From contig JAIGNY010004604.1 of NCBI GenBank assembly GCA_020152595.1, positions 53,501 through 117,500 on the forward strand: 64,000 nt of DNA. The letters run 5' to 3'. Origin of the DNA: Chiridota heheva. Its lineage: Eukaryota > Echinodermata > Holothuroidea > Apodida > Chiridotidae. The translations under genes and the position numbers were made by a program. A model generated the notes under the pieces. That model saw only the letters and a program-made list of their open reading frames with translations, was not told the DNA's origin and did no database searches. This document shows, in pieces, positions 1-12,213 of this stretch. Positions within the stretch are counted from its first letter, which is position 1. Each line of letters begins with the position of its first letter.

Positions 1-238
1 TTTGAATATTGATATTTCGATTATGTGGATATTTTCAGATGATTTGTTGAACCTTAAGTCATACATGTACATCACAAATTAAGCATAAATGAACAAGTTA
101 TCAAACTTTAATGGGTTAAAACCCCCAAAATAGATTAATAAGGTTATTAACAAAAGTAAAAAACATAATCTGCTCAAATTTTAGATCTCTTTTAAGAAAT
201 ACTGCATATAATTTGTGATACATCCATAGCATAGACCT
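1..238. other. AT-rich stretch, nothing recognised
   Basis: No open frame with coding character, tandem repeat or transposon end is visible here. It is the left flank of the K1 element. Confidence 0.5.
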
Positions 239-2284
239 TTAAAGTGGTCCTGCCATGGGGGTCAAAACTAGCGAGAAATATGATATTTTAAATATTTGAT
301 TATGATTTTTTTCTGCTCTGCACCCCACCGTTTGCGAGTAACTGGTAAAAGGAGAACGAGTTTTTTGTCATATTTAAAGACTTACGAATTGGACTTCATA
401 TGTGATGACGTCACTTCAGGGACTCCTGTAAGTAAACGATGCATCGCTGACACATTTTGTGTGTGTACACCATTGAAGTTTTGTGACTAGTGTCAATTAT
501 TATCTTAATTTGTCTTTTTAAATGTGAATATTTTCCAAGTAAATATTAATCAAAATCCTGCAGCTTTGTGTAATCGGAGGATGCAGTAATATAAATTCTC
601 AAACTAAAAGTCATTCATCAATGGCAAAGGGCAACAAAACAAGACGATTCTGGATGTGTTTTGTGCACTTGACGTGAACCAAATTTTTGGGGCTTACTTC
701 GGGTACAGTGTCATATTTAGCTCATGGCAGATTGTAATACCCCTGTTCTATTGGATTTAAATAGTAGCTTGACTGCATTGCTCTCTCTCTCTCTGTGACA
801 TGAAATTTTTTCGTTTTTACGAGCAATACAAATTCAAGTGAGAGGAACAGAGGAAGAAAAAAAGTACGATAAGACTCAGTGAGATTCTAACTCATAACCT
901 CTTGCTTAAAAGACTGCCATAACCGACTGGGCCACCTAATCACTTGTAAGCTTATATGATTTATTTGATAGACAGTGTTGTGATTTTACTACTGCTTACT
1001 ATGTACTTACCAACAGGTTATCAGCCAAATCCGTGTGGGTCATTATCTCTTGCTGTTTCTACTTAGGGTTATACTCCTGTCTAGGCCCTGGACATGGGCT
1101 GGCTCATGATGTGGGTTCACAAACAGTGACAAAACCACTAATATTGGTTCTAAGATAGTCCTTGAACAGATGAATTGTAGGCTGGTATACTAGTATGTGT
1201 ACTAAAAGTATACTGGCAGCTGACTTCGTTGAATAGGTATGTGTTTATCTGTGTTTTCTCAATGAAGTCCTCTGGTTGTCTGCACTGAATTCTAGTACTT
1301 TCCGCCACAGGAGGGCTTACCTATGACTACCTATTGACCTGACTCACAGGTCAACCCTATCTCAACCCTTGGTCAGTTGGTAGGACAGCTGTTTGACCTA
1401 GAGGGTTGTCTCACAACAGTTGTGTGGAATATGATCAAAGGAAGAAAAATTGATCAATTAGAACTGAATTGTAATTATTGTGTCTATATGCCAACCCGTC
1501 CCTTTTAGCATATCAAAACTGAGAAAATAACTATCAAAATTTTCACAATTTCTTCAAAAACTTTCAATTCAAGCGCAAAAACACTAACGGAATTCTGTGA
1601 ATGAACTATTCGGTTCACATAGGTCTGCTACTGAGCCTGTTGACTAAACGTCAAGCGACAGAGACTTGAACATTGATAAATAAAACTATTTCCATTAGAC
1701 GTACAAAAAAAGAGGTAAATGTTGTTGCAAACACTTCAATTTGATTATGTTAAACAAAATATTACTTGTGAAACAGTGAGAAATCCATGCCAACTACACA
1801 TGCTTTGTACTGTAGGACTGTGTAAGGGTTGTAAGCCTGACCCTTCTTTTTTGTCTGCAAGCGGTACAAATTGGAAAGGAATGACATCCCCTTCATTATG
1901 AGAATGTTCTTCATTTATTTCCTTATCATTTTTAATATAGCTTGAACTTGAAAATGACAAATTAAGATTTGAACAGCCTGAAAAACGTTTGGAATCAGTA
2001 GCTATTTGTACGTGGTTAGTATGTGTGTCATGCATTGTTTACGCTCAGCAGTCCCTGAAATGATGTAGCAAACTGTTATGACGTAGCAAACTGTTATGAC
2101 GTCACAAATCCCTTTTAACTTTTTCTTCGAAGCAAGAAATAAATGATCAATTTCTAAGTCCTTTTTCATCATGAAAATGGGCTTATTTCCAGTGTTTTTT
2201 GACAGATTATTGAATGCAGGGATATGAAAAACCTGTATCAGGTTAAATCTCAATTGTTTGGCAGGCATGGCAGGACCACTTGAA
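239..2284 (-). mobile_element. K1 copy 1: TTAA-flanked non-coding DNA transposon
   Basis: The ends are inverted copies of AGTGGTCCTGCCATG (starting at 243 and ending at 2280). The left end abuts TTAA (239-242); the right flank is TGAA (2281-2284), a one-base change. Most of the interior aligns in reverse orientation with 25160-26699. Copy 1 is about 0.5 kb longer because 950-1425 has no counterpart in copy 2. No transposase frame is visible, so it is probably non-autonomous. TTAA target sites are known for piggyBac and Kolobok. Ends beginning AG rather than CCC favour a Kolobok-like assignment, which is inference. A CT dinucleotide run lies at about 780-796. Confidence 0.75.
872..938 (-). other. 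tRNA-like module inside K1 copy 1
   Basis: Read on the minus strand this resembles the D arm to T arm of a tRNA: a GGCCCAGTCGGTTATGGC-type D region and a degenerate B box (GAGTTAGAATCTC). The anticodon stem does not pair properly, so it is not a functional tRNA gene. The same module is at 26028-26095 in K1 copy 2, so it belonged to the element before the copies separated. Confidence 0.5.
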
Positions 2285-2338
2285 TGAAATCCTCTTGTTT
2301 TGCTGTGGACCTGGAAAGTTTTGTGCTGCCACCTTATG

Positions 2339-2447
2339 GCCAATCTAGAAGTAGGGTACATGTACAATACATGTACGGTACATGTATGGTGCATGTATGG
2401 TACATGTATGGTGCATGTACGGTACATGTACGGTACATGTACAGTAC
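2339..2447. repeat. 11-bp minisatellite (GGTACATGTAC type)
   Basis: About nine imperfect copies of an 11-bp unit of the form CATGTAYGGTR, rich in ACATGT and GTAC palindromes. It begins about 55 bp outside the right end of K1 copy 1. Confidence 0.85.
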
Positions 2448-3597
2448 TATAACATGGATTTAATGCCTTATTTGCGTACTGTCATTCAGTTCTGATGAAA
2501 TCAAATCTTTTCTATTTCTTACATTTGAGATGTCATTGTGATGTCATAGTCTCTCCAAAACATTTCTTAGTAATTTTGCCATATTACCTGGCTTGGAGGC
2601 CATGCAATTATTATCAAATGGTTCAATAAATTTAATGAATGGGATTTAAGTCTTATAGAGTTATTAGTCACTCAACTTTGTTTACAACTACTGTAAAACA
2701 TATGGTAGCATAAAACTAATAAGGTATCACTCTGCCATCGAAAAATGAGAACGCCCAGAGAAAAGGCTAATAAAAATATTTTCGAGAGGTCCCATTTCAT
2801 GGGACAGGAAGCTGAGAAGTTGAAAATTTCAGGAATGGTAGAGAAAGGATAGGACTTGACTATGCATATCCAAACTCGACGAGATTTGTTTCAGTAAAAG
2901 TTTCTTGGGGAACTATTTTACCAAGAACCAAAACCAAAATTTGAGTGATTTGGTGAGGGTGTATAACACCTCTTCACCTCAGCCTAAAAAAAAGGGCTAA
3001 AACCTCTGGTGACCCCCTATTGAAAGTACCTTCATCCAAGAGATAATAGATAGTACTTTTTGGAAAACATCACAAAAGATCCCAAATCTATAACATTCTG
3101 GTACAAAAAGGACCCTAAACTTTACTCTTTCATTATAGGCTTCAATAGGGAAAATGATTAGTTCCGTGCTACATATGGTATATGAGTGAGGTTATTTCTG
3201 GTTAAATGTGCTTTTTGAATACTTTTTACTTTCAATCATATAAGTTAAGTTTATATGATTCTTTGAACCAAATGCGCATCCTGTAATATTTTTCTGGTAA
3301 CTGATTCCTCAACATTAAGGAAATAATAAGAATAAAATCTTTTAAATACTGCTTTTCTCTTAAAGATTAGTCAGTGGGAGTTCAGACCTAGATCTATTGA
3401 GTTGTATTCCAGATGTTGAAACCCGTAACTCATTTTCCTGTGCGTAACCTGTAACTTGAACCAGCATATTCTGCAATAAAATTCTAGATTATAACCTGTT
3501 GCTATCTGTTTGACTTACTGTAGTTTTGTTTTTGAGGCTACCACCTGTTATAATCAACTTTGTTTTTATTCTGGGCTGATATTTATTCAACAATGCT
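2448..3597. other. Non-coding AT-rich stretch
   Basis: I see no supported gene, repeat array or transposon terminus. Short frames are scattered and lack coding character. Confidence 0.5.
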
Positions 3598-4540
3598 ACA
3601 CCCCCTGTTACAGTACAGCACTGTACAGTACCTGTTGTACAGCACTGTACAGTACCTGTTGTACAGCACCGTACAGTACCTGTTGTACAGCACCGTACAG
3701 TACCTGTTGTACAGTACCTGTTGTACAGCACCGTACAGTACCTGTTGTACAGTACCTGTTGTACAGCACCGTACAGTACCTGTTGTACAGCACCGTACAG
3801 TACCTGTTGTACAGCACCGTACAGTACATGTTGTACGGCACCCTACAGTACCTGTTGTACAGTACCTGTTGTACAGCACCTGTTGTACAGCACCGTACAG
3901 TACCTGTTGTACAGCACCGCACAGTACCTGTTGTACAGCACCGCACAGTACCTGTTGTACAGTACCTGTTGTACAGTACCTGTTGTACAGTACCTGTTGT
4001 ACAGTACCTGTTGTACAGTACCTGTTGTACAGTACCTGTTGTACAGTACCTGTTGTACAGTACCTGTTGTACAGTACCTGTTGTACAGTACCTGTTGTAC
4101 AGTACCTGTTGTACAGTACCTGTTGTACAGTACCTGTTGTACAGTACCTGTTGTACAGTACCTGTTGTACAGTACCTGTTGTACAGTACCTGTTGTACAG
4201 TACCTGTTGTACAGTACCTGTTGTACAGTACCTGTTGTACAGTACCTGTTGTACAGTACCTGTTGTACAGTACCTGTTGTACAGTACCTGTTGTACAGTA
4301 CCTGTTGTACAGTACCTGTTGTACAGTACCTGTTGTACAGTACCTGTTGTACAGCACCTGTTGTACAGCACCTGTTGTACAGCACCATACAGTACCTGTT
4401 GTACAGTACCTGTTGTACAGCACCTGTTGTACAGCACCTGTTGTACAGCACCTGTTGTACAGCACCTGTTGTACAGCACCTGTTGTACAGCACCATACAG
4501 TACCTGTTGTACAGCACCATACAGTACCTGTTGTACAATG
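3598..4540. repeat. 14-bp minisatellite (CCTGTTGTACAGTA)
   Basis: About 65 units. A central run from about 3955 to 4352 is nearly perfect 14-bp CCTGTTGTACAGTA. Both flanks carry a CAGCA variant of the unit and compound 24-bp units in which an extra CCGTACAGTA (or CCATACAGTA) is inserted. The unit contains the palindrome TGTACA. Fourteen is not a multiple of three and the unit has no stop in most frames, so long but meaningless open frames cross the array on both strands. Confidence 0.97.
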
Positions 4541-5629
4541 CCATTTCATACTAGTTTGGAGAGAGAAAACAAATATTTCATGCTCGTTGTGCTTCAAACA
4601 TATACAGTACATTGATTTTGTCTTATATTGTCATCATATGAAGTGTGTCAATTGTCAACAAATTGATTGATAATAACAATCCTGCTTCATTTGTGCCATG
4701 ACATGCAGAGATCATGCACAGTAAAGTCTGCAAAAGTAATTTCCCAACAACCAATGGTCCATCAAATCCTTAACCCAGTTATAGTTTGCATCATTCGAAA
4801 AACAGGTGTATTGTGTTTACTTTATTGATACTTTTCATGCTTATTTAATGAATATTGAATACCAGTTAAGATGAAATTTAGCACAGGCTGTAGTGCTGAA
4901 GAAGACATGTTGTGTTGACTCCATAATGAGACCTCTTAATGTACTCTCTGCAAAGCTGTTTAAATTCAACACGCAGCACAGTATGATGCATATGCATTTA
5001 ACAGCTGTTTCCTTATATTTATTTATTTTCTTTGCTTGACTGAAAGATGTAATCAATGGCTTTGGATAGCTTGTGTCACTGCAAGCAGTCAGGGTGCTGA
5101 TTACTTTCTCTATGTTGCAAGTGCTGAAAACGAAAGTGTTGATTGAATTTGTAAACTTCAGATTTGTGTGAATGACCCCCCACTGTCATGGCAATCAGCA
5201 ATTGTTTATTGTATACAGTAGGTACTGTCAGGGACATGTCTCCTGGTACTGTGCTGTGCTGAACTACTGTATATTTAAGCTATGATTTGGGTGCTACCTT
5301 TTATTTTCTCACACAGTATTAAACAATCATTTGCATAATTTATTTAAAGTTACAACAACAGTTGGTTACATCATAGAATTTAGATGGGGTAACATTGTTC
5401 ACCCAAAATTGTTATCTGGGCCACATTAAAGGGTACAAAGTGAAACATTAGTCATTCATTCAATTAAAATGTTTGAATTTTAGTTAATATAAGTTAATCA
5501 ATTGTACTCCACTTCATCATTCAATATTGACATGTCAACCACAAAAACACAACAGAAAATACTGTACATGCAAACTTTGCAGTCTTTTATTAAACTTAAC
5601 TTGCAAATCATTCAAAAATAGGTCCTTTA
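4541..5629. other. Non-coding AT-rich stretch
   Basis: Nothing recognisable. Isolated TGTACAGT-like words echo the array upstream. Confidence 0.5.
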
Positions 5630-5690
5630 TACTGTACATGTACAGTACTGTACAATACTACAGTAAACAGGGAGTTGCAGCTCCCTGACA
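5630..5690. repeat. Perfect 18-bp palindrome and adjacent hairpin
   Basis: TACTGTACATGTACAGTA (5630-5647) is a perfect palindrome. About 25 bp further, CAGGGAG and CTCCCTG flank a 6-nt loop, giving a perfect 7-bp stem. No protein or RNA role can be assigned. Confidence 0.75.
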
Positions 5691-6899
5691 GTAAATATGT
5701 TGCAAGTTTGTAAAACCAGAATTACACTCACAATTTCAAAATCCTTGACGTGTTCTTCCAGTATACCCACATACATGTACCCCTCGGTGTAAAAGTTAAT
5801 CACCCTCCCACATCCATTTTGATTGTGATTACCAAGAGATATTAAAAATTAATAATGAAAAATATTAATAATAGTTAACAATATTAATGGTAAAATGCTA
5901 TAATGCAGTAATATAATGTTAATGATAGTGGAATATATATATCAAAAATAAAACAAATTGAACGAGAAAGTGAAATTATCAGATATATTATTTGTTGTTT
6001 CATTGGTACTGTTCACTGACCATTTAGCTGCAGTTGCTCTAGGGAAAGTTATAAACAACAATATACAGTATGCATGTATCACATACACTAAGTACTGTAG
6101 AACATTTGAAATTTCTTTCAGATGGTATTTACTGTATATATTATAGTAATAATTGTGACTAATTTTTCACTTCCGAGTAATTTGTGTTTGTGGTGGTACT
6201 CTCCGTGTTCTAGAATACCAGTATTTAACTTCCATAGATAACAGCTCTGTGTTTAAACGTTGATGTAGTATCTCCAATCAGATAAGAGATTTAGTGCGTT
6301 AACCCTCATTTTCCATTTCATCATATTGTTTAATATTGATTGTTTAGGGACGACTTATTAACCGGAAAGTACACTTGTTCACCGACCCTGACCTCAGCAT
6401 CTTACGTTGTCTGGGAGGACAGTCATGTTGTCCCTCAATTTTGTTGCATACTTGTTGTCTAAATTCTATCAGAAAAACAGGTGCAGACTTATTTCTGCCA
6501 GATTTTGTACTTTTTTGATGAGCAGTTATAGTGATTTGTTACTTCTGTCAATAAATTAGGACAGAGGTCATGTTTTTGACTCAAATTTGTTTATCTGTTT
6601 GGTTGTTTATCACCAAGTTACACCAACTAACTGTACTCAAGAACAGGTTGAATGGATTATGGTCAAGTCTGGTGTATGACTTTGTAAAAGGAAGGATCAA
6701 CTAAACTTGGGGGTACTTCGGGACATGGGAAAGATATAGATAGTTGTACAGTAGGTGCTGTAATAGGGACCGAGTTGAAGTATTGTATTACTCTGAATGC
6801 GTTCAACAATGAATTTGTGCCTTCAAAAGGAAATTTAAATGATCTATTGTACGTGAAAAAAACCAAATTGATGAAAAGTTGGAGATATTTTTATATTGT
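5691..6899. other. Non-coding AT-rich stretch
   Basis: No gene or repeat that I can support. Confidence 0.45.
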
Positions 6900-7216
6900 T
6901 TTTTTTTTTAGGGTGGGAGGGGGGGGGGGGGGTGAAAGTGAAACTTGGTGGTCCTAGGATTTCTGAGGTTTGGAAGGTGGAGCTGGAGACAGTAGTGGCG
7001 CCTAAGGAAGGAGTGTGGTGGGAGCTTCTCCCCCTATTTCTCGCAAAGATTGATTTCCCTTCATCAAAAATCAAGGAGGAAATATGGAGGGGTACAGTAG
7101 GTGTAGGTCCTTCTATAAGCGATACCACTGGGAAGAAAAAGGGACTCGTCCCAGCGTTTGACAAATTGCCTGTCCGGACGCCCGGGGCAACTAATATTCA
7201 TGTCCAGGCAAGTTGA
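6900..7216. other. GC-richer block after a poly-G run, unassigned
   Basis: A T-run and a G-homopolymer (about 6918-6932) precede some 270 bp that are less AT-rich than their surroundings and stay open for about 100 codons on both strands. No domain is recognised. The simultaneous opening of both strands argues for composition rather than selection. It could be a repeat fragment or a remnant exon; I assign no product. Confidence 0.25.
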
Positions 7217-7957
7217 TTTACAAGTTGATATGCCTGCCAGGCAACCATAAATTGATCCGAAGTAATAGAGTGAATTTATCTTTAGAAACTGAATTCATTA
7301 CGCAGTTTATACTTACTACAATACACAGTAACTGATGGATATGCCCAGAAAATAACTTAAATCAGACTTTTATTCCATTTAATTGGAAGCAAAAATATTT
7401 TGTTATGTTACGAAATAATCTTAAACCTTGCCATAACAACATCATACACACACCCATACATAAGAGGTAAACATACATTGCACACACACAAAACATATAA
7501 TGTACAGAAATATGATCCAGGCCACCAAAGCTGGTTGAACATCTGCGCAAAGCATGCTGTTTGCTAGTGAGGCTTGCTCCTTTCAACCAATCATATTTCG
7601 CGTAAAATATCTCATGCATATTTGTTTTCAGTCACTGCTTCTTGCCGAGGTCTGTTCTGCTGTGTTAATGCACCACACGCAATGGGTCCAATACCCCATT
7701 CCATGTACACATACAGTATCGTACAGGGCATACCGTACGTACGCTATATATACTGTACTGGTACTAAACTTGACCTGCCTTTGCCATGCCACTTGTTTAC
7801 ACAAAAGTTTATTGAACTTTCCTGTTTCTTTTTTTTATTTTATGGAGCCTGTTATTGCTTTATATTTGTAGAGAATATATGGATTGCAATTTCCACTGTT
7901 TTTTGGTAAGTGTAAGAGTATTATTTATATAGCATTCTCAGTAAAAATTGCTGTAAG
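7217..7957. other. Non-coding stretch with short CA repeats
   Basis: Contains imperfect CA-rich runs at about 7448-7495 and a GTACGTACG-like palindromic patch near 7733. No gene is supported. Confidence 0.45.
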
Positions 7958-8439
7958 CAACAACCTCTTTCTTGTCGACAACGTTTATATTACCCGTCTT
8001 AAAATAGGTCACACCCACCTCACTCACTCCCACCTCCTTATTGGCTCCCCCAACCCCTCTGCAACAATTGCCATTACACCCTCACAGTCCATCACGTTCT
8101 CCTAGCTTGCCCCCTGTACAACCTTCCCAGAGCTTCTCTCGCTCCCCACAACTCAATTGCTGAGTTCTTCCAGAAAAACCTTCCAGATAAAATAATCTCC
8201 TTCCTTCATCATGCTTCCCTCTACAACCATATTTAGTTCTCCTCTTCCAACCCCCTCTCTACTTTGTTTTTTTCACCCATGCACCTCCTGTCTCGACCCC
8301 AGCTTTCTGACTTTTTGTTCTTGTATTTCTCTCATTCTCCCCATGTTTCCTTTCCTTCCTACGTCAAGAATGATCTAAGCTTTCAGGCACAATTTGACTC
8401 TCGTTGTCGTGGTGCCGTTAAGCCCTCATCAAGCAAACG
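7958..8439 (+). mobile_element. 5'-truncated LINE copy, 3' end only
   Basis: Aligns closely with 18955-19425. It encodes the C-terminal part of a non-LTR retrotransposon ORF2-like protein: the segment ITRLKIGHTHLTHSH and a C-x2-C-x7-H type knuckle whose final Cys (ACPLY) is present here but is Tyr in the other copy. A one-base shortening of a C run (five instead of six, near 8048) breaks the frame. It ends at the shared 3' sequence GCCCTCATCAA, followed by a decayed AAAC tail. Truncation at the 5' end is the usual result of incomplete LINE reverse transcription. Confidence 0.8.
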
Positions 8440-8580
8440 TAAGAAATATTTTACCATAACGTGCATCGCCACCTTCCATTTCTTGCCAAGATTCCATGAT
8501 CAATTTTCCACGTGTCCAAATCCAAGTAAAAAATGTTGAGAAGTGCTCTAGGGGTAGGGTTCCCATGTTGGGTCCCCCAA
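8440..8580. other. Short spacer
   Basis: Unique sequence between the LINE fragment and C1 copy 1; nothing recognised. Confidence 0.4.
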
Positions 8581-8871
8581 CAGACCCCTAGCTGGATTTA
8601 AAAACGGGCAGTGTGCTAGAATTGTTGAGAGGAACATTAATGCGTGCGCAAAGCGCTGCGTTTTTTCGGCATGGAGTTCAGGGGCCCTGTGAGGTTAATT
8701 AAGATTATTTAGTTTAAAAAGAAATTAAAAATTCTAAAAACAAAAATTATATTTTTGTCTCATTAGGGGCACTGTGGATCTCCAGGGAACAGGGTGGGCC
8801 CCCAGCGGGCAGGGCGGTCCCACAGAGGGGCAGGACAGGCTGCCCCTGTGAAACAGCAAAGCTAGGGTCTG
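8581..8871 (+). mobile_element. C1 copy 1: CAGACCCCTAGC-ended element
   Basis: Begins CAGACCCCTAGC and ends GCAAAGCTAGGGTCTG, the inverted partner. The left part has the family text on GGGCAG and GTGCTAG. The right part is GC-rich with repeated CAGGG/GGGCC words. An AT-rich core lies between. No coding frame. No convincing target duplication is seen at this copy. Confidence 0.75.
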
Positions 8872-9080
8872 CTCAATGTCCTTCCCATTTTGTGGTATCG
8901 AGCCACTGATTGGAGATAGGGAATTCATAGATACTGTATGATCTCTAATAAATATGTACTGTAGCATGGTCAAATTGCTCGAAATTTGGTCCAGTGAAGG
9001 TATGGTAACATATATACTTTACAGAGTGCTAAAGTTCTAGCTGTTTTCTGTGATGGTTCTAGTATACTTAAAGAATATCT

Positions 9081-9525
9081 GTCCTATATGAAAGGGTTTC
9101 AAAAGAAACAAAATAGTGAAGAAAGCATTCCAAAATCTTATTCTGTTAAGGAGATATCTAAGTTCCTGCAATTTTGTGGATTATATGCCATGGAATATGT
9201 CAAAAAAGTAGTAAAACTGAATCTAGGAAGGGTATTTATAATATACCACCTGAAGAAAGTTTGAGGGAAAATAATTTAAATAGTACAAAAAATTAAATAA
9301 ACTTTCTTTAAAATACATTAACAATTGTTAAGAATGTGAGGATGAATACACCAACTTTCCATAGTAGACTAACTATACCAGTCATTTCTACACAAATAAA
9401 ACAGATTTAAACTTGATTATCTCCTCAACGGAATAAGATTTTTGAATGCTTTCTTCACCATTTATTTTCTTTTGAAGTCCTCTTTCATATAAGATGGACA
9501 TGCTTGACCACTGAACTAATCCTTG
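9081..9525 (+). mobile_element. K3 copy lacking its left terminus
   Basis: Shares long stretches with 55370-55892, including GTCAAAAAAGTAGTAAAACT and the right end CTGAACTAATCCTT. Inner left and right halves are partly inverted copies of each other (GTGAAGAAAGC near 9116 and GCTTTCTTCACC near 9449). The left terminal repeat is missing. Confidence 0.65.
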
Positions 9526-10751
9526 AATCCCATCATTTGTAAATGTATTTATCTGTGTTACTGAATCATGCTGACAATGTTGTCTTGATGAATAATAGGA
9601 TGTCATGCATGTGTTGTACCACTTATCATAATTGCTTTTTCATGATGTACTAATAGCAGTTTTAGAAATGTGGAAATGCTCTGATTAATTAGCCTCAGTA
9701 CATTATTTGTCTGTCAGGTGCAAGGAAGTAGGGTTGGCACCTTTCATATATCATTATACTCAGTCAAATAATTGCTTTCCTCATCTGTCTAACATATAAA
9801 GGGCTGATGATGACTGCGTATATAGAATTTTGTGGAATGAGTACCTTTTGAAATAATTATTTTGGTCCCTTTAAACTTCGGCCAAAAATAAGATAATAGT
9901 TATGTCTATTTCCACTACTATTTCCCTCAAATCTTGGTTTAGGGGGTAGGATTTATTGTGTACTTTTATTATAGACAACTGTTATTCCTCCTTTTAGTTA
10001 AAATTGTACCTGGTTGAGACAATGTAAAGACTTCATGATTTAGAATATATTTTATCTCGTTAGAATTGGCATTAAGGTTTTGAATATTTTATTTGAAGCT
10101 CACAATAAAATTGTTACGTTTGCACGTTTATATGATGGTTTGTCAGGAAATGGAAACTTACATTTTATTTTGGCCTGATGTATTGAGTTAAGAATCTATT
10201 CTTGAAAGGAAACTAGGAAGAAGTGATCCAAATTCATTTCAGTCATGAATATATAAAAGAATGTGTTTATCATGATGCTGCTTTTTCGCTCTTTAAATTG
10301 TCTGAGCTTATCACTCTCGTGTGCATCAATTTTGAGAGAAATCCCAGATAAATATTTTTTTGAAGTGCAGTATTTTTCTCTTTGATCATTTATTCAGCAT
10401 CCGTACTTCCATTTCTTTCTACTTTATACTGAAATATGCGTACTTCCATTTCTTTCTACTTTATACCGAAATATGTACGATTCCTTCTTACATTTGTTTT
10501 CAATATTTGTTATGCCTGATGTAGTTGATCCAGAATGCTGCAAATTGCCCAAAAAATTAGCTCCAAAAAAATAAAACCATCCACCCACATTACTTTTCCA
10601 AATGGGTTAGGGTGATAAGTCAATATTTATATATCTTTTTGTGAGGCCTTAAACTAGTTTGAGTTATTCATCCATTCTTTTCACCCTTTCTTACAGTATA
10701 TTGTATATGAAAAACACAAAGGGGGTCCAGAAATATAGCAGGCTCAGGTTA
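9526..10751. other. Non-coding AT-rich stretch with one 37-bp duplication
   Basis: The only structure is two tandem copies of a 37-bp unit at about 10402-10476 (each starting GTACTTCCATTTC). No gene is supported. Confidence 0.5.
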
Positions 10752-11149
10752 CAGACCCCTAGCTTGATTTCAAAAGGGGCAGGGTGCTAGACTTGTTGAG
10801 GGGCACATTAATGCACTGTCTTTTCTTAAGGCTCAAACCTCTGGTGAAGAAGCTCTGGGATTTCAGCTATAATCATACATCTCAGAATGAAGCTATTCTG
10901 ACCTATAAGGACCAGTCATTAGCCAAGCAGAACAATTGCTTACTATGCTACCATTCTGTGTTCTATATCCATGTAAGGTATTTCATTTATGAGGCTAATT
11001 AAGATTATTAAGTTTAAAAAAAAGATATACATGTTTTCTCATGAGGGGCAGACTTGGGGGAGGGAGGAAGGGTGGACCCCAGGGGGCAGGGCAGGCCCAC
11101 AGAGGGGCATGGTGGGCTGCTTCTGTGAAACAGCAAAGCTAGGGGTCTG
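10752..11149 (+). mobile_element. C1 copy 2
   Basis: Ends CAGACCCCTAGCTTGATTT and AAAGCTAGGGGTCTG. A direct repeat GGTTA touches both ends (10747-10751 and 11150-11154). It carries the family interior: AGGGGCACATTAATGC near the left end, a GGTATTTCATTTATGAG middle and a GC-rich right part. No coding frame of substance. Confidence 0.8.
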
Positions 11150-11992
11150 GGTTAAATGTCATTCAACTTCAAATCAATTACATGTAGTTCTTCTCAAAAC
11201 ATTCTCTAAGAGATAATACAGTAGTTTGTAGATTTTGGTTCCAACCAATCCCCAATCATTTTCTAATTATAAAGACATTCTCATCATTTTCAATTACTAA
11301 AATTTAAGCAAAATTTTTTAATCATAACATAATTTTGAGCTTTCTGCCTTTTACTACATTGATAATTAGATATTTGTGCGAACAGACCTGTTTTAAACCA
11401 TAACTCATTAAGTAAAAGTATTTTCAAAATACTCACCCACTTAAAATTTAAGTTAAAAGCTTTGTAAGTACTCTTATTAATTGAGCACATCAGTAGGTCA
11501 AAAGGTGAGGGCATCACATTGCGCTGAATATTAATTTTATTCTTGTGTAGTTTCGTATTTCTTGCTTCGATTTAATGGTAGCAGGTGGACATGGGCGTTG
11601 CAGTGTACTTGTGGGTGTGTGAATATCATGGACGGTTCAGAACAGGGGCAGGAGGGTGCATCGGCATAGGGGCAGGAGGGTGCATCGGCATAGGGGCAGG
11701 AGGGTGCATTTGCCCCCAAAGATTTGCTTATCATTGTTTTTGGCTTCAAGTATACGCAAAATAAAAGTGATGTCTATGTTTTGTTCTCCAATCATGTTTT
11801 ACCCTCCATTGCCTCCAAATATGTCAATGTCTTGAAATGAGTATGTCGTAACAAATCCCTGGTCAGAACATATTGTCATGCACTCATGAGCTGGGGGGCT
11901 CTTGGGCCGGAATAAGATGTTACTTTGTGCTCACTGTGTAGTACCATCGACGCTTATGACAGTGTGAAAAGTAATCAGACAAATTGATCAAA
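11150..11992. other. Non-coding stretch with a small 24-bp tandem repeat
   Basis: About three copies of a 24-bp unit (AGGGGCAGGAGGGTGCATC plus spacer) lie at 11643-11708. Nothing else recognised. Confidence 0.5.
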
Positions 11993-12213
11993 GAGGTGCG
12001 GTAGGTCATTGGTTAAGGAGTCATGCTCATATTCGAAAGGTACCTGGTTTGATTCCTGTAGTGAGCGCTGCATTGTGTCCTTGAGCAAGACACTTTACCC
12101 TACTTGCTTCAGTCCACTCAGCTGTAAAATGAGTACAAGCACTGCTAGGGAGTTAATCTGGGATGGATTGGTGTCTCGTCCAGAGAGAGTAATGTACCCT
12201 CATCCGCTTGCAC
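11993..12213 (+). mobile_element. tRNA-derived SINE with a V-/HE1-like core
   Basis: The head has an A-box-like TAGGTCATTGGTTAAGGAG and a strong B box, GGTTTGATTCC. The body carries TGTCCTTGAGCAAGACACTT, followed by a stretch ending in GGATTGGTGTCTCGTCC. Text of this kind is typical of the conserved cores of animal SINE superfamilies; I name it V/HE1-like from memory only. No autonomous coding capacity. Tail and target duplication were not defined. Confidence 0.7.

Noticed and set aside
3510-4670. Open frames of 230-390 codons on both strands
   Set aside because: They are translations of the 14-bp array in several phases (CTVPVVQYLLYST and similar). Overlapping frames on both strands with no unique sequence are repeat artefacts.
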